Numbered from the stretch's first letter, positions 46,623-55,990 are shown. The stretch is DNA of 64,000 nt from Apilactobacillus zhangqiuensis (GCF_019656215.1 NZ_BPLK01000001.1:124001-188000), one strand, 5' to 3'. Notes: generated by a model not told the origin, from the sequence alone. Translations and numbers: made by a program.

Positions 46623-47210
46623 ATGCCTACGCAAACTTTTTTAAATTTAAATGAAGACAAGCAAAACCAAATTTTTAATGCGTTAATTAACGAGTTTTCT
46701 AACCATCGATTAATGGATGCTCAGGTAGCGAGAATTATTAAAGATTGTTCAATCGCGCGCGGTTCTTTCTACAAGTACTTCGATGATATTAATGACAGTT
46801 ATGTATATGCTTTAAAGCGAGTTTTAGCAGAAATTCATTTTGATGTATTTGAGCAATTGAAGGCAGAACGAACTGATTCACTTCATGCTTTTTATGTAGC
46901 CACTGAGTCTTTTATCAATGAATTGGAAGATTCTGATTACGAACAGTTTTATCGTCAATACGCACTATTTAATCAATATGAATTAAAACATGTTGAATAT
47001 GATTACAATCAATTGCCCGATGACAAACTAATTTTGGTGGTTAACGGCCAAAAAGTTACTGATCGACAAACAATTGTTTTGACTTACAAGTGGGTCAGTC
47101 GAGCTGCTCATCAAACCATTAAAAGTGTATTGAACGGTAGTGACGATAAACAAGCACTATCAGATTTTTCCGACTTGTTAAAACTAATTAATCGGGGTTT
47201 AGTTAACTAG
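46623..47210 (+). CDS. TetR-family regulator of the downstream ABC exporter
   Basis: 195 residues. The N-terminal helix-turn-helix (VARIIKDCSIARGSFYKYFD) is followed by a helical sensor domain. It is the first gene of an operon with an FtsX-type permease and an ATPase, with 11 nt to the next gene, and dyads overlap its promoter. Local repressor of a drug or peptide exporter is the likely role. Confidence 0.87.
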   Translation: MPTQTFLNLNEDKQNQIFNALINEFSNHRLMDAQVARIIKDCSIARGSFYKYFDDINDSYVYALKRVLAEIHFDVFEQLKAERTDSLHAFYVATESFINELEDSDYEQFYRQYALFNQYELKHVEYDYNQLPDDKLILVVNGQKVTDRQTIVLTYKWVSRAAHQTIKSVLNGSDDKQALSDFSDLLKLINRGLVN

Positions 47211-47221
47211 GAGGGACGAAC

Positions 47222-48289
47222 GTGTTTTTATCACTGCGCGAAATTAAGAAAAGCAAATTTAGATATAGTCTAATTTGTTTAGTAATTGTGATGATTGCAT
47301 ATTTGATTTTTATTTTAACCGCATTAGCTAATGGTCTAAGTGAAGCTAATCGTCAAGCAATCGATTCATGGAATGCTGAAAAAATCGTTTTAAATTCTGA
47401 TGCTAATGGTTCATTGGATCAATCTACCATTACAGCACAACAAGCCAAGAAGGCCAGTGCTAACAATCGCGCCGACATCACTCAAATGAGTGCCAACGTG
47501 CAAACCGTTGCTGATGGCAACAAGGTCGGTTCACAAGTGATTGGCTTGAACAAAGACCAATTCATCTACCGTGATTTGAAGATTGTGAGTGGTCATAAGT
47601 TGACCAAGGATAATGAAGTCGTAGTCGACCAAAGTTTATTGGAAACAGATGGCTATCACCTAGGCGAAAAGGTGAAGTTCAGCAGAAACGGTCATGTCTT
47701 TAAGATTGTCGGCACCGTTAAGAATAACCAATTAAATGTGGCACCAGTAATTTACTCTACTAATGATGCCGTGCAAACCGAAAAATTTGGGACCGATGTA
47801 AACCATACCATTAGTGCCATGATTTATCGAAGTGACGTTAAAAAGGCTGTATCTGGAACTCAAATCATGAATATTGAGGACTTTATTCAAGATATTCCAG
47901 GTTACAGTGCGCAAAATAGTACCTTTGAATTCATGATTGCGTTTCTACTATTAATTACCTTAGTGGTAATTTCAATCTTCTTGTACGTTTTGACCATGCA
48001 AAAAATTCCATACTTTGCAGTACTAAAGGTGCAAGGGGTATCAAACGGCTACCTAGCCACGAACGTAGTATCAAACGCATTAATCCTATCCGTTGTCGGA
48101 GTGGCAATTAGCGGATTGTTAACTTTCTTAACGGCAATTTCAATGCCGAAAGCAGTGCCAATGACCTTCGATATGCCATTAATGGGTGCAGTTGCTGTGA
48201 TGGTAATTGTAATGTCGATTATTGGTGGATTAATTCCAATGCGTACCGTTGCAAAGATTGATCCAGCCAAAGCAATGGGAGGTTCATAA
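47222..48289 (+). CDS. ABC transporter permease, FtsX/MacB type
   Basis: 355 residues: one N-terminal helix (YSLICLVIVMIAYLIFILTA), a large extracellular domain (about 45-240) and three C-terminal helices with the FtsX pattern (YFAVLKVQGVSNGYLATNVV). GTG start 5 nt after GGAGGGAC. Its TAA overlaps the ATG of the ATPase gene by one base. Partner of that ATPase. Confidence 0.88.
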   Translation: MFLSLREIKKSKFRYSLICLVIVMIAYLIFILTALANGLSEANRQAIDSWNAEKIVLNSDANGSLDQSTITAQQAKKASANNRADITQMSANVQTVADGNKVGSQVIGLNKDQFIYRDLKIVSGHKLTKDNEVVVDQSLLETDGYHLGEKVKFSRNGHVFKIVGTVKNNQLNVAPVIYSTNDAVQTEKFGTDVNHTISAMIYRSDVKKAVSGTQIMNIEDFIQDIPGYSAQNSTFEFMIAFLLLITLVVISIFLYVLTMQKIPYFAVLKVQGVSNGYLATNVVSNALILSVVGVAISGLLTFLTAISMPKAVPMTFDMPLMGAVAVMVIVMSIIGGLIPMRTVAKIDPAKAMGGS

Positions 48290-48984
48290 TGGGAAAGATT
48301 GAATTAACTAACGTCAGTAAAGTTTTTGGCGACAAGATGGCAGCTACCACTGCTCTTGAAAACATTAATTTCTCTGCCAACTCAGGTGAAGTGATTGCCA
48401 TTACCGGACCTTCTGGGTCAGGGAAGAGTACCTTCATGAAGATTTTAGGTGGTATTCTTTCAGCTACATCCGGAGATATCAATATCGATGGTAGTGATTA
48501 CGGTAACATGAGTAAAAAACAACAAAGTAAATTTAGACTAGAACACATCGGATTCATTCTTCAAGCCTACAACTTATTGCCTTACCTAAAGGTATCGGAT
48601 CAATTTAAGTTGGCCGATAAGATAAAGAAGAGTGAAAACATCGATAGGAAAATTTTCGCAAAGTGGTCAAAAGCTTTAAAGATTGATGACTTGATGAACA
48701 ATTATCCTGATGAATTATCTGGTGGTCAACAACAACGTGTCGCAATTTTGCGTGCACTATACACTAATCCTGATATCATCTTGGCAGACGAACCAACCGC
48801 TGCCTTGGATGGAAACATGGCGGTCAAGTCGATGCAAATGCTACAAGACTTAGCACACCGTGAAAACAAGACGGTTATCATCATCACCCATGATTCTAGA
48901 TTATTGAAGTATGTTGATAAAAACTATCGCATTGTCGATGGTAAGGGTCAATTTATTGATGTAAACGATGCAGAATTAGTATAA
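48289..48984 (+). CDS. ABC transporter ATP-binding protein (LolD/MacB type)
   Basis: 231 residues with Walker [10 protein letters not shown], signature LSGGQQQR, Walker B IILADEPTAALDG and switch THDSR. It energises the adjacent FtsX-type permease. Last gene of the tetR-permease-ATPase operon. Confidence 0.92.
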   Translation: MGKIELTNVSKVFGDKMAATTALENINFSANSGEVIAITGPSGSGKSTFMKILGGILSATSGDINIDGSDYGNMSKKQQSKFRLEHIGFILQAYNLLPYLKVSDQFKLADKIKKSENIDRKIFAKWSKALKIDDLMNNYPDELSGGQQQRVAILRALYTNPDIILADEPTAALDGNMAVKSMQMLQDLAHRENKTVIIITHDSRLLKYVDKNYRIVDGKGQFIDVNDAELV

Positions 48985-49020
48985 AAAAGCAGCTAAGAAT
49001 TATTCTTAGCTGCTTTTTTG
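48983..49020. terminator. Bidirectional terminator
   Basis: Stem AAAAGCAGCTAAGAAT / ATTCTTAGCTGCTTTT between convergent genes. Confidence 0.85.
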
Positions 49021-49021
49021 A

Positions 49022-49477
49022 TTATTTTTGGTGTTTCTTTTCAACGTGATTAGTGATGTCACTGTAGAAACGTTGTTCTAGTTTGGAAGAACCAGAACTC
49101 TTGAACGCTTGCCAACTACCGACTAAATCGATACTAAACAAGCTGATTTTGTCTTCGATTAAGAATTCTTTTTCAAGGGTTTGCTTTAAGTCTTTTACAA
49201 TTTCCTTGGTACGATCTAGAACTTCGAATTCCTTTTCATTGATGAATGATGATTCGAATTCCTTTTGATACTTGTTTAAGAAGTTACTCATCACTTCTTG
49301 TAATTCTTCGTCATATTTGGGAACGAATTTGCGCTTACCATCTTCAAACTTGTGATAACCGTCATCCACTAGAAATGATAATTTAAACCATTCAGTGTAT
49401 CCATCTCTGGAATCCTTGTAACTTAAATCAGGATCGTTAAATTCGTTAAACATTTCATTCACTAGTGCAATTGCCAT
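49022..49477 (-). CDS. Conserved-looking cytoplasmic protein, unknown function
   Basis: 151 residues, no signal peptide or membrane segment, rich in Lys, Glu and aromatic residues, mixed alpha/beta by pattern. AGGAG lies 11 nt before the ATG. It shares a bidirectional terminator with the exporter operon. Not recognised. Confidence 0.65.
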   Translation of the reverse strand: MAIALVNEMFNEFNDPDLSYKDSRDGYTEWFKLSFLVDDGYHKFEDGKRKFVPKYDEELQEVMSNFLNKYQKEFESSFINEKEFEVLDRTKEIVKDLKQTLEKEFLIEDKISLFSIDLVGSWQAFKSSGSSKLEQRFYSDITNHVEKKHQK

Positions 49478-49553
49478 AATGGTTCAAACTCCTTAATCCA
49501 AATATATTTTCTAACTATATTATATACTAATATTTTCTCTTTTTTACTTCAAA

Positions 49554-50447
49554 TTATTTAGTTCTTTGGATTGCCTGAATTTCCTTGTATTGATTTTGCA
49601 TCCATGAGATGTAGTTAGGTTCATTACTTGGCTTAGTTTCAGTCACGTAGACGATTGGAAGGTCATTTTCCTTAGCTAATTTTACTAGGTTATTGACGGT
49701 CTTGCTGTTAACTTGCTTGTTAACAACGAAGAATGAAAGTTTATGGTTCTTGATATCTTCTTGAAGTGAACGGATTGATTTTGGACTTGGATCGTTGTCC
49801 TTTTCAGCGGCTTCTTCAAATGAAGTGTCTGATACTTTGTAACCCATGTTTTCTAGTGAGTAATCGAAAACTGGTTCTGAAACGGCAACCGGTTTGCTCA
49901 TCTTGTTCTTCTTGATGTCAGCAAGTTGAGTGTTTAAAACCTTAAGTTTTGCGATGTATGCCTTAGCGTTAGCTTCAAATTGTTTTTTATGTTTTGGTTG
50001 TAGCTTTGCGAATTTGTCAGCTAGGGTGTTAGATAGTTTTTCCATTGTGGCAACGTTGTACCAGATGTGTGGATTGTCACCAGTTTTTTTACCCATTAGA
50101 CTACCGACGTTGATTGAATCAACATCGTTGTTGCTGCTGGTAAGCTTTTGAGCCCATGAATCGTAGCCTAGACCGTTGTAAATCACAAGGTTAGCTTTAT
50201 AAACGTTTTTAGCGTCTGAGCTAGAAGGGTTGAAGTCATGTGGATCGACATTTGGGTTATTGATGATTGATGTAACCTTACCGTATTTTCCTAAGACGTT
50301 TTTAGCCACTTCACCGTAGAAGTTTACAGAAGAAGTAACGTGAATACTTTTCTTGGGGTCGTTTGCTTTGGTAGATGAACAACCAGCAAGAACCACTAGG
50401 AACATGCTGATAAAAGCAACTAGACCGACTACTTTAAATTTTTTCAT
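49554..50447 (-). CDS. Zinc/manganese ABC transporter substrate-binding lipoprotein (ZnuA/AdcA type)
   Basis: 297 residues. Lipoprotein signal LVVLAGCSSTK (lipid Cys near 23), then a cluster A-I metal-binding protein with His ligand regions in NPNVDPHDFNPSS and NPHIWYN and a C-terminal acidic site region. It lacks a ZinT extension and an extended His loop. ATG 50447 has GGAGG 6 nt upstream; 15 upstream codons are rejected. No ATPase or permease gene is adjacent, so it must use a transporter encoded elsewhere. An ArsR-type gene lies upstream in the same direction. Confidence 0.85.
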   Translation of the reverse strand: MKKFKVVGLVAFISMFLVVLAGCSSTKANDPKKSIHVTSSVNFYGEVAKNVLGKYGKVTSIINNPNVDPHDFNPSSSDAKNVYKANLVIYNGLGYDSWAQKLTSSNNDVDSINVGSLMGKKTGDNPHIWYNVATMEKLSNTLADKFAKLQPKHKKQFEANAKAYIAKLKVLNTQLADIKKNKMSKPVAVSEPVFDYSLENMGYKVSDTSFEEAAEKDNDPSPKSIRSLQEDIKNHKLSFFVVNKQVNSKTVNNLVKLAKENDLPIVYVTETKPSNEPNYISWMQNQYKEIQAIQRTK

Positions 50448-50465
50448 TGTGTGCCTCCAAATAAA

Positions 50466-50521
50466 AATATACCGAATTCTGTTATATAACAAATATAGTT
50501 ATATATCTAAACTCGGTATAT
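50466..50521 (-). promoter_or_regulatory. Nested inverted repeats between arsR-type gene and metal-binding protein gene
   Basis: Outer arms ATATACCGA / TCGGTATAT enclose a TGTTATATAACA palindrome and a further TTATAT stretch. They lie between the ArsR-type stop and the binding-protein start, consistent with a metal-responsive operator or an internal hairpin. Confidence 0.5.
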
Positions 50522-50538
50522 GTCAAGAATGATGTTTA

Positions 50539-50820
50539 TTAATCATTAATATGGGTTTTTAAAGTTCCTAATAATTGAGAAACGTGGTTATCACTTAATT
50601 GATAGATTCTTTCCTGGCCATCCTTTTGACTGTAGACAAGGTTCGCGTCAGCTAATATTTTCAAATGACGAGAAATGTTTGGTTGGGAAGTTTCAAAGTA
50701 ATTCATTAAGTTGGACACATTACTTTGATTATTGGCTTCTAAATAATACAAAATCTTAATTCGAAGTGAATTATCCAAAGCTTTGGTAATCATATGTAGT
50801 TTTTTGTCGTTTATGATCAT
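50539..50820 (-). CDS. ArsR/SmtB-family transcriptional regulator
   Basis: 93 residues with winged helix-turn-helix (LRIKILYYLEANNQSNVSNL, MNYFETSQPNISRHLKILAD, LVYSQKDGQERIYQLSDNHV). The common metal-binding Cys motif is absent; His residues near the C-terminus may form a zinc site as in CzrA/SmtB. GGAGG precedes the ATG by 5 nt. Its position suggests control of the metal-binding lipoprotein gene by zinc. Confidence 0.85.
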   Translation of the reverse strand: MIINDKKLHMITKALDNSLRIKILYYLEANNQSNVSNLMNYFETSQPNISRHLKILADANLVYSQKDGQERIYQLSDNHVSQLLGTLKTHIND

Positions 50821-50891
50821 AATTTCCTCCGCGAGTTGTGATATATAAATTATAACGTTAAATTGCTTAAAAACAAAACGACATCACACAA

Positions 50892-51380
50892 TTATTGCTT
50901 TTTTAGACGTTTAATTTTGGCCCCGATTTTTTCTTTACGATCGTCTGAAACACGATACATGACCTGGGCGTAACCTACGATAATAATTAATAGTGATAAA
51001 AGGATGAATACTGGAATGGATAGGTGCCATTTAAAGGCATCGAATAGTGTCTTAATGGAAACAATCGAGTCTAGCATGCATGCAAATGATATGTAAGCCC
51101 ATGCAGTAGATTGGTTGGAAACGTTATAAAATGTTTTAAGCTTTTTGATGTCGGTATTGGACTTTGCGTTTAACATAATTTTTTTAAGACGATTTCTTTC
51201 TAACAAAATTTTTAGGGGAGGAATCATCCATAATCCGGCACTAATTGGATGATATTTTTTCGATGAATGTTCTGCCTTGTGTAGTTCGTTGATTTGTCCA
51301 GACATGTCTAAAACGCCTTGAAATAGGCAAAAGACAAACATTATGTAGCTAGCTAAAAAACTGATAATTGCGTAAAACAT
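50892..51380 (-). CDS. Membrane protein, unknown function
   Basis: 162 residues with an N-terminal helix (FYAIISFLASYIMFVFCLFQ), a soluble loop of about 60 residues, two further hydrophobic stretches (YISFACMLDSIVS and IPVFILLSLLIIIVGYAQVM) and a Lys/Arg-rich end. ATG 51380 follows GAGGTG; 25 upstream codons lack a site. Family not recognised. Confidence 0.6.
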   Translation of the reverse strand: MFYAIISFLASYIMFVFCLFQGVLDMSGQINELHKAEHSSKKYHPISAGLWMIPPLKILLERNRLKKIMLNAKSNTDIKKLKTFYNVSNQSTAWAYISFACMLDSIVSIKTLFDAFKWHLSIPVFILLSLLIIIVGYAQVMYRVSDDRKEKIGAKIKRLKKQ

Positions 51381-51495
51381 GGAGCACCTCTTATATTTGG
51401 ATAAGTTTATTGTAACATTTAAATAAACTTTGGTTGCAAAATAAAAAAATAGCATTATTATGGATTAAGGAAAATAAAAAGAGGGGGGCTTTCAA

Positions 51496-52206
51496 ATGAA
51501 AACTGTAATTTATGGTCATCGTGGTGTACCAGATTTATATCCAGAAAATTCACTTCAAGGATTTCGTTATGCACTGCATAATCATATTGAAGGGTTAGAA
51601 TTTGATGTTCACTTAACCAAGGATAATGTCCCCGTCGTGATTCATGATGAACGAATTGATCGTACAACTGATGGTAGAGGATTTGTAAAGGATTATACAT
51701 ATGAAGAATTATCACGTTTTTCATTGTCTAATTATGAACCAATTCCAAAGCTACAAGATGTTTTAGAATTGGTCGAAGGTAAAGATGTTTATGTTAATTT
51801 AGAATTCAAGACCAATAAGATTCACTACAAGAATATCGAAGAAATTGTTATTAAAATGGTGGATGAATATGAATTATTTCATCCAATCATTTACTCTTCT
51901 TTCAATTTGTCTTCGATCAAGATTGCTCAAACTATTACCCACGATGCTCAATTCGCATTTTTAACCGGCAATCGTATTGACAATCCGAAGGAATTCATGG
52001 CTACTAATCGCTTAGACGCCTTACATCTTCGTTTTTACCAACCTGATATTGAAGATAGTGAACGCATTTGGACCGTTAATGGCAATCTTCGATTACGTTT
52101 TATTATGAAACGTAACGTCGCTGGTGTGTTCACTAATAATTTCGAACGCGCAATAAAAATCAGAAAAGAAGTCGAAAGAAAAAAAGCTAACAAAAAAGAT
52201 AAATAA
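51496..52206 (+). CDS. Glycerophosphodiester phosphodiesterase
   Basis: 236 residues of the GDPD TIM-barrel. Catalytic His and metal residues in YGHRGVPDLYPENSLQGF, then LEFDVHLTKDNVPVVIHDER and IDRTTDGRG. It hydrolyses glycerophosphodiesters to glycerol-3-phosphate and an alcohol; no signal peptide, so it acts in the cytoplasm. A strong AGAGGGGGG ribosome site precedes the ATG. The next gene starts 40 bp on in the same direction. Confidence 0.9.
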   Translation: MKTVIYGHRGVPDLYPENSLQGFRYALHNHIEGLEFDVHLTKDNVPVVIHDERIDRTTDGRGFVKDYTYEELSRFSLSNYEPIPKLQDVLELVEGKDVYVNLEFKTNKIHYKNIEEIVIKMVDEYELFHPIIYSSFNLSSIKIAQTITHDAQFAFLTGNRIDNPKEFMATNRLDALHLRFYQPDIEDSERIWTVNGNLRLRFIMKRNVAGVFTNNFERAIKIRKEVERKKANKKDK

Positions 52207-52245
52207 GTGTTAGAATACTTTTATTCTACTCATGGAGGCTATATT

Positions 52246-52941
52246 ATGGCACTTACAACTGCTGAAATGTATTTTTTAATTACTAGTAAGTCCAAAGATA
52301 GCCGCGTAATGCTAAAAAATGTTCGTCTACGTGCTTATTTAGTAGACAGCTGTTTATTAGACTTAGCGGCTGCAGGTGTAATTAAATTAGGTGAAGATAA
52401 TCGAATCGAGATAATCGACAATTTACCACACAAGTTATACTTCTTGAACTCTTTTATGGATTTAATCATCCGTAACAAGAGCGAAGACGTGGATACCATT
52501 ATGGCAAAACTTTTGCAAAACATTGATGTAATGAAACACACTTACATGGCGTTAGGCGAACAGTTTTATGAGGGTGGCCACGTCTTGGAAAAGAAGAAGG
52601 GCTTAGTGCACAAGGTGAGAACCTTTGTACCAAAGAACCAAACCAACCAAGAAATCATTGATGCCATTTATGATCAAATGATGGGTTCAGCTCCAATGAC
52701 AGTTAACGTATACTGCTTGGCTAAGATGCTAACAGTTAGCCGTCAATTAAAACTATGCTTTAAGAGTCGTGAACGTCGTGTGATTTGCACAAGATTAAAA
52801 CGACTATCTGAACATCCTGAATACAATCATATTCAAGAATTAATAGATACCTTTGGTGAACATATGAGAAACGTTGCTGCTTTGGTAGCCAAAGAACAAC
52901 CAGCCTCATACATGACTAAAACAAAGACAAGCGCAATTTAA
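52246..52941 (+). CDS. Possible GPP34-like protein
   Basis: 231 residues, helical and cytoplasmic. The stretch VRLRAYLVDSCLLDLAAAGV followed by IKLGEDNRIEI resembles the start of GPP34 (GOLPH3-like) domains, which bind phosphoinositides in eukaryotes and are of unknown function in bacteria. The likeness is short, so it is tentative. ATG 52246 is 7 nt after GGAGG; 13 earlier codons are rejected. It probably shares transcription with the phosphodiesterase gene. Confidence 0.55.
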   Translation: MALTTAEMYFLITSKSKDSRVMLKNVRLRAYLVDSCLLDLAAAGVIKLGEDNRIEIIDNLPHKLYFLNSFMDLIIRNKSEDVDTIMAKLLQNIDVMKHTYMALGEQFYEGGHVLEKKKGLVHKVRTFVPKNQTNQEIIDAIYDQMMGSAPMTVNVYCLAKMLTVSRQLKLCFKSRERRVICTRLKRLSEHPEYNHIQELIDTFGEHMRNVAALVAKEQPASYMTKTKTSAI

Positions 52942-52975
52942 AAAAGACCCAGCAATTATTGCTGAGTCTTTTTTA
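52941..52975. terminator. Bidirectional terminator
   Basis: Stem AAAGACCCAGCAAT / TTGCTGAGTCTTT, one mismatch. Confidence 0.7.
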
Positions 52976-53170
52976 TTATCTTTTGAAGTCTAAAATGAAT
53001 TCTTTATCTTTAGTCTGTTTGATTTTGATGTTCCAAAGCGGAATAAACACGATACCGTTATCGTATTCAACAATTAATTGGGCATCGTCGTAAGCCTTGC
53101 CACCATCGTTTGCAGTCAAATATTTTACGAATAAGATGGCATCTCTTTTTTGATTGAAGAAGGGTAGCAT
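52976..53170 (-). CDS. Small protein, unknown function
   Basis: 64 residues with a strand-rich pattern (AQLIVEYDNGIVFIPLWNIK). ATG 53170 has no clear ribosome site. It ends at the bidirectional terminator. Not recognised. Confidence 0.45.
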   Translation of the reverse strand: MLPFFNQKRDAILFVKYLTANDGGKAYDDAQLIVEYDNGIVFIPLWNIKIKQTKDKEFILDFKR

Positions 53171-53209
53171 GTCTATGTATTAGACAGAATGTTACCATTT
53201 TATATCTAA

Positions 53210-53656
53210 TTACTCAACAGCGACTAGGTTAACCTTATTTGTGCCATCAATTGCACTGATATCTGCGATTAATTCATCGATTGTGCCATCCATTTGACTC
53301 AAATCCAGTGAAATTACAACGCTGGCTGAATCGTTGATGGGGATGTTTTGGTTAATTGTTAAAATATTGGCATCACGGTTTGAAATGGAATTCAAAACCT
53401 TGGATAAGATACCACTTTTATGACTTAGTAAAAATGAAATAACGGCCTTTCGTTGCCATGATGATTGTTGGGCTTCGTAAACGTAGTCCTTGTACTTGTA
53501 ATAGCTAGCACGACTGATGCCGACTTTTTTCACGGCTTCACTGACGTTTTTAACTTCCCCGTTATCAATCATTTTTCTTGCTTCAATGACCTTCCCGAAT
53601 GCTTCTGGTAGAAGCGAGTCATCGACAATATAATACTTACTGATTGTTCTCACCAC
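53210..53656 (-). CDS. ACT domain protein, PheB/UPF0735 family
   Basis: 148 residues: an N-terminal helix-turn-helix-like part (VSEAVKKVGISRASYYKYKD) and a C-terminal ACT domain (SHKSGILSKVLNSISNRDAN, ILTINQNIPIND). ACT domains bind amino acids. It starts 2 nt after the homoserine kinase stop and is last in the thrC-thrB operon, so an amino-acid-sensing regulator of this pathway is a reasonable inference; its relatives often follow thrB or hom. GTG start without a strong site, suggesting coupling. Confidence 0.85.
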   Translation of the reverse strand: MVRTISKYYIVDDSLLPEAFGKVIEARKMIDNGEVKNVSEAVKKVGISRASYYKYKDYVYEAQQSSWQRKAVISFLLSHKSGILSKVLNSISNRDANILTINQNIPINDSASVVISLDLSQMDGTIDELIADISAIDGTNKVNLVAVE

Positions 53657-53658
53657 CG

Positions 53659-54513
53659 TTAGTTCATAATTTCAACATTTTTGATGCTGAATTTTTCGAA
53701 TCGTTTTTGCAACGCTTCTATTATTTTATCACGTCTATCAGCTGAATTACTAATGATTATTAGTGTTGATCCACTTCCACTGATATATACGACAGAATCG
53801 TTTTCGTGAACGATTTGTTGGACCTCATCAAAGCCATTGATTAGTTTTTGACGGTAGGGTTCATGCAAACGGTCATCGATGGCATCGTTTAGTTGGTTGA
53901 TGTCACCAGTTGATAGGGCGTTTAGCAGCGCTAAACAATGCGATAGTTGATGAGATACCGTTTCGGTTTTGACTTCCTTTGGGACAATCTTTCTGGCTTC
54001 GTTGGTGGAAACCTTGAAGTCGGGAATAACGGCAGTGAAGTAGTATGAATCATCTACTGGGTATTTGATGACGTCATAGTGACCATTACTATCTTCAAAG
54101 GCCATGCATAGGCCACCGTAGATGGCGGGAGCAACGTTATCGGGATGACCTTCCATGGCAGTAGCGATTTGGAGGATAACATCCTTATCGACTTCTTCTT
54201 TGAAGTATTCAAATGCACCAATGATTCCAGCAACGATACAAGCAGACGAACTACCTAGACCGCGGGATTTAGGAATTTCACTTTGAATATCAATTGAGGT
54301 GGTAGGAACTTCTCGTTTTAAATGTTTACATCCTTGGATGAAGCCTTGATAGACCAGATTATCTTCGTTTTGAAAGGCTTCATCACAACCAGTGATAGCA
54401 AACTTTGTAGCTCTTTCAATTTTTACTTCAGTAAACAGGTTTACGGCCATTCCTAGACAGTCGTACCCCATCGCGATGTTAGCGCTAGTTGCGGGCACTA
54501 TTACTTTTATCAT
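53659..54513 (-). CDS. thrB: Homoserine kinase
   Basis: 284 residues of the GHMP kinase family: N-terminal VIVPATSANIAMGYDCLGMA, ATP loop IPKSRGLGSSSACIVAGIIG, and C-terminal VVYISGSGSTLIIIS. Phosphorylates homoserine for ThrC. ATG 54513 is preferred; an ATG at 54525 abuts the only AAAGG stretch. It overlaps the end of thrC by 29 bases. Confidence 0.92.
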   Translation of the reverse strand: MIKVIVPATSANIAMGYDCLGMAVNLFTEVKIERATKFAITGCDEAFQNEDNLVYQGFIQGCKHLKREVPTTSIDIQSEIPKSRGLGSSSACIVAGIIGAFEYFKEEVDKDVILQIATAMEGHPDNVAPAIYGGLCMAFEDSNGHYDVIKYPVDDSYYFTAVIPDFKVSTNEARKIVPKEVKTETVSHQLSHCLALLNALSTGDINQLNDAIDDRLHEPYRQKLINGFDEVQQIVHENDSVVYISGSGSTLIIISNSADRRDKIIEALQKRFEKFSIKNVEIMN

Positions 54514-55990
54514 TTTCAAACACATCCTTTATTGTGTCGACTATCAAGTCTTCCATTTCGTTAGGGTTGATTTTGGCGGGGATAACAGCTTCATCATGCC
54601 AGATCTGTCTTAGTTGTTCAGGCATTTGAATACCAGTCTTTTCTACTAGTAAATCACTAGTTTCAATCGGATTATTACGGTGTTCACCGATGACTGCATC
54701 GGCAACCGTATCGACAAATTTATAGGGACTAGCGGTACTTAGCATTACGACAGGAGTATCTGGATACTTAGCTTGTGTTTCACGTGTAACACGGTATCCG
54801 GAAGCGGTATGTGGATCCATTAGGTAATGATATTTTTCGAAGACTTCTTTGATGGATGCTTTGATTTCATTGTCATCGCTGTAGCCACAAATGAAGTCTT
54901 CTTTGATGGATTCTAAAATTTTAGGAAGGACTTCGTATTTACCGTCTTTTTCTAAATCATCCATTAGTGATTTGACGTAGTCGACGTTTTCACCGCTCTT
55001 GTAGTACAAAAGGCGTTCGAAGTTACTAGAAATTTGGATGTCCATACTTGGCGCGATTGTCTTGAAGAATGGACGGTTTCTGTCATAAACACCGTTTGCA
55101 AAGAAGTCGGCAAGGACCTTGTTGGAGTTACATGCAATTACTAGTTTCTTTACGGGTAATCCTAATAATTTAGCGTAGTATCCGGCTAAAACATCACCGA
55201 AGTTTCCGGTAGGGACAGTGAAGATAATTTCGTCACCGACGTTGATTTTGCCGTTTTTGACCATTTGCTTGTAAGTATCGAAGTAGTAAACGATTTGGGG
55301 AACCAAACGACCGATGTTAATTGAGTTGGCACTTGATAGTGAGTTATCTTCACCTAGTTTTTCTTTTAGTGGTTGGTTGTTGAAGATTTTTTTGACGTTA
55401 GTTTGTGCGTCATCGAAATTACCATTGATAGCAGCAACTTTGGTGTTGTAACCCCTAGTAGTTAGCATTTGTTGTTGTTGAACCATGCTGACCCCGTTTT
55501 GAGGATAGAAGACCATTGCTCCCATCTTGTCGACATCTTTGAAACCAGCAAGGGCAGCAGTACCGGTGTCACCACTAGTAGCTGCTAGCACCATAACATG
55601 CTGGTTTTCAGGGAGACATTGTTGCATTAGCTTTGATAATAACTGAAGACCAACGTCTTTGAATGCACAGGTAGGACCATGGAACAATTCTAGAACTGAG
55701 AAATTATCGACATCTTTAATTGGTGTGATTTCGAAATCATCAAAACCATCGTCGTATGCTTCATGAATGCTATTAGCAATTTGGAAGTCTGAAAAATCAG
55801 GTAGCAATGTTTTGACAACATCAAAAGCGATTTCTTGGTAACTTTGGTCGATAACTTTATCGATATTAATATTATGATCAGCTAAATCTGGTAGAACGAA
55901 TAAGCCACCGTCGTCAGAAAATCCTTTGATAATCGCATCAAAAGAACTAATTTCGACGTCTTTATTTCTCGTGCTAGTATATTTTTCCAT
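54485..55990 (-). CDS. thrC: Threonine synthase
   Basis: 501 residues, a PLP enzyme turning O-phosphohomoserine into threonine. Seen: N-terminal YTSTRNKDVEISSFDAIIKG, PLP-lysine region FHGPTCAFKDVGLQ, the phosphate loop VPTGNFGDVLAGYYAKLLG and a C-terminal MLSTASPYKF. First gene of thrC-thrB-ACT operon; GGGGGGAT precedes the ATG. No homoserine dehydrogenase gene is present here, so homoserine must be made or taken up elsewhere. No T-box motif was found in the leader. Confidence 0.93.
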   Translation of the reverse strand: MEKYTSTRNKDVEISSFDAIIKGFSDDGGLFVLPDLADHNINIDKVIDQSYQEIAFDVVKTLLPDFSDFQIANSIHEAYDDGFDDFEITPIKDVDNFSVLELFHGPTCAFKDVGLQLLSKLMQQCLPENQHVMVLAATSGDTGTAALAGFKDVDKMGAMVFYPQNGVSMVQQQQMLTTRGYNTKVAAINGNFDDAQTNVKKIFNNQPLKEKLGEDNSLSSANSINIGRLVPQIVYYFDTYKQMVKNGKINVGDEIIFTVPTGNFGDVLAGYYAKLLGLPVKKLVIACNSNKVLADFFANGVYDRNRPFFKTIAPSMDIQISSNFERLLYYKSGENVDYVKSLMDDLEKDGKYEVLPKILESIKEDFICGYSDDNEIKASIKEVFEKYHYLMDPHTASGYRVTRETQAKYPDTPVVMLSTASPYKFVDTVADAVIGEHRNNPIETSDLLVEKTGIQMPEQLRQIWHDEAVIPAKINPNEMEDLIVDTIKDVFENDKSNSARN

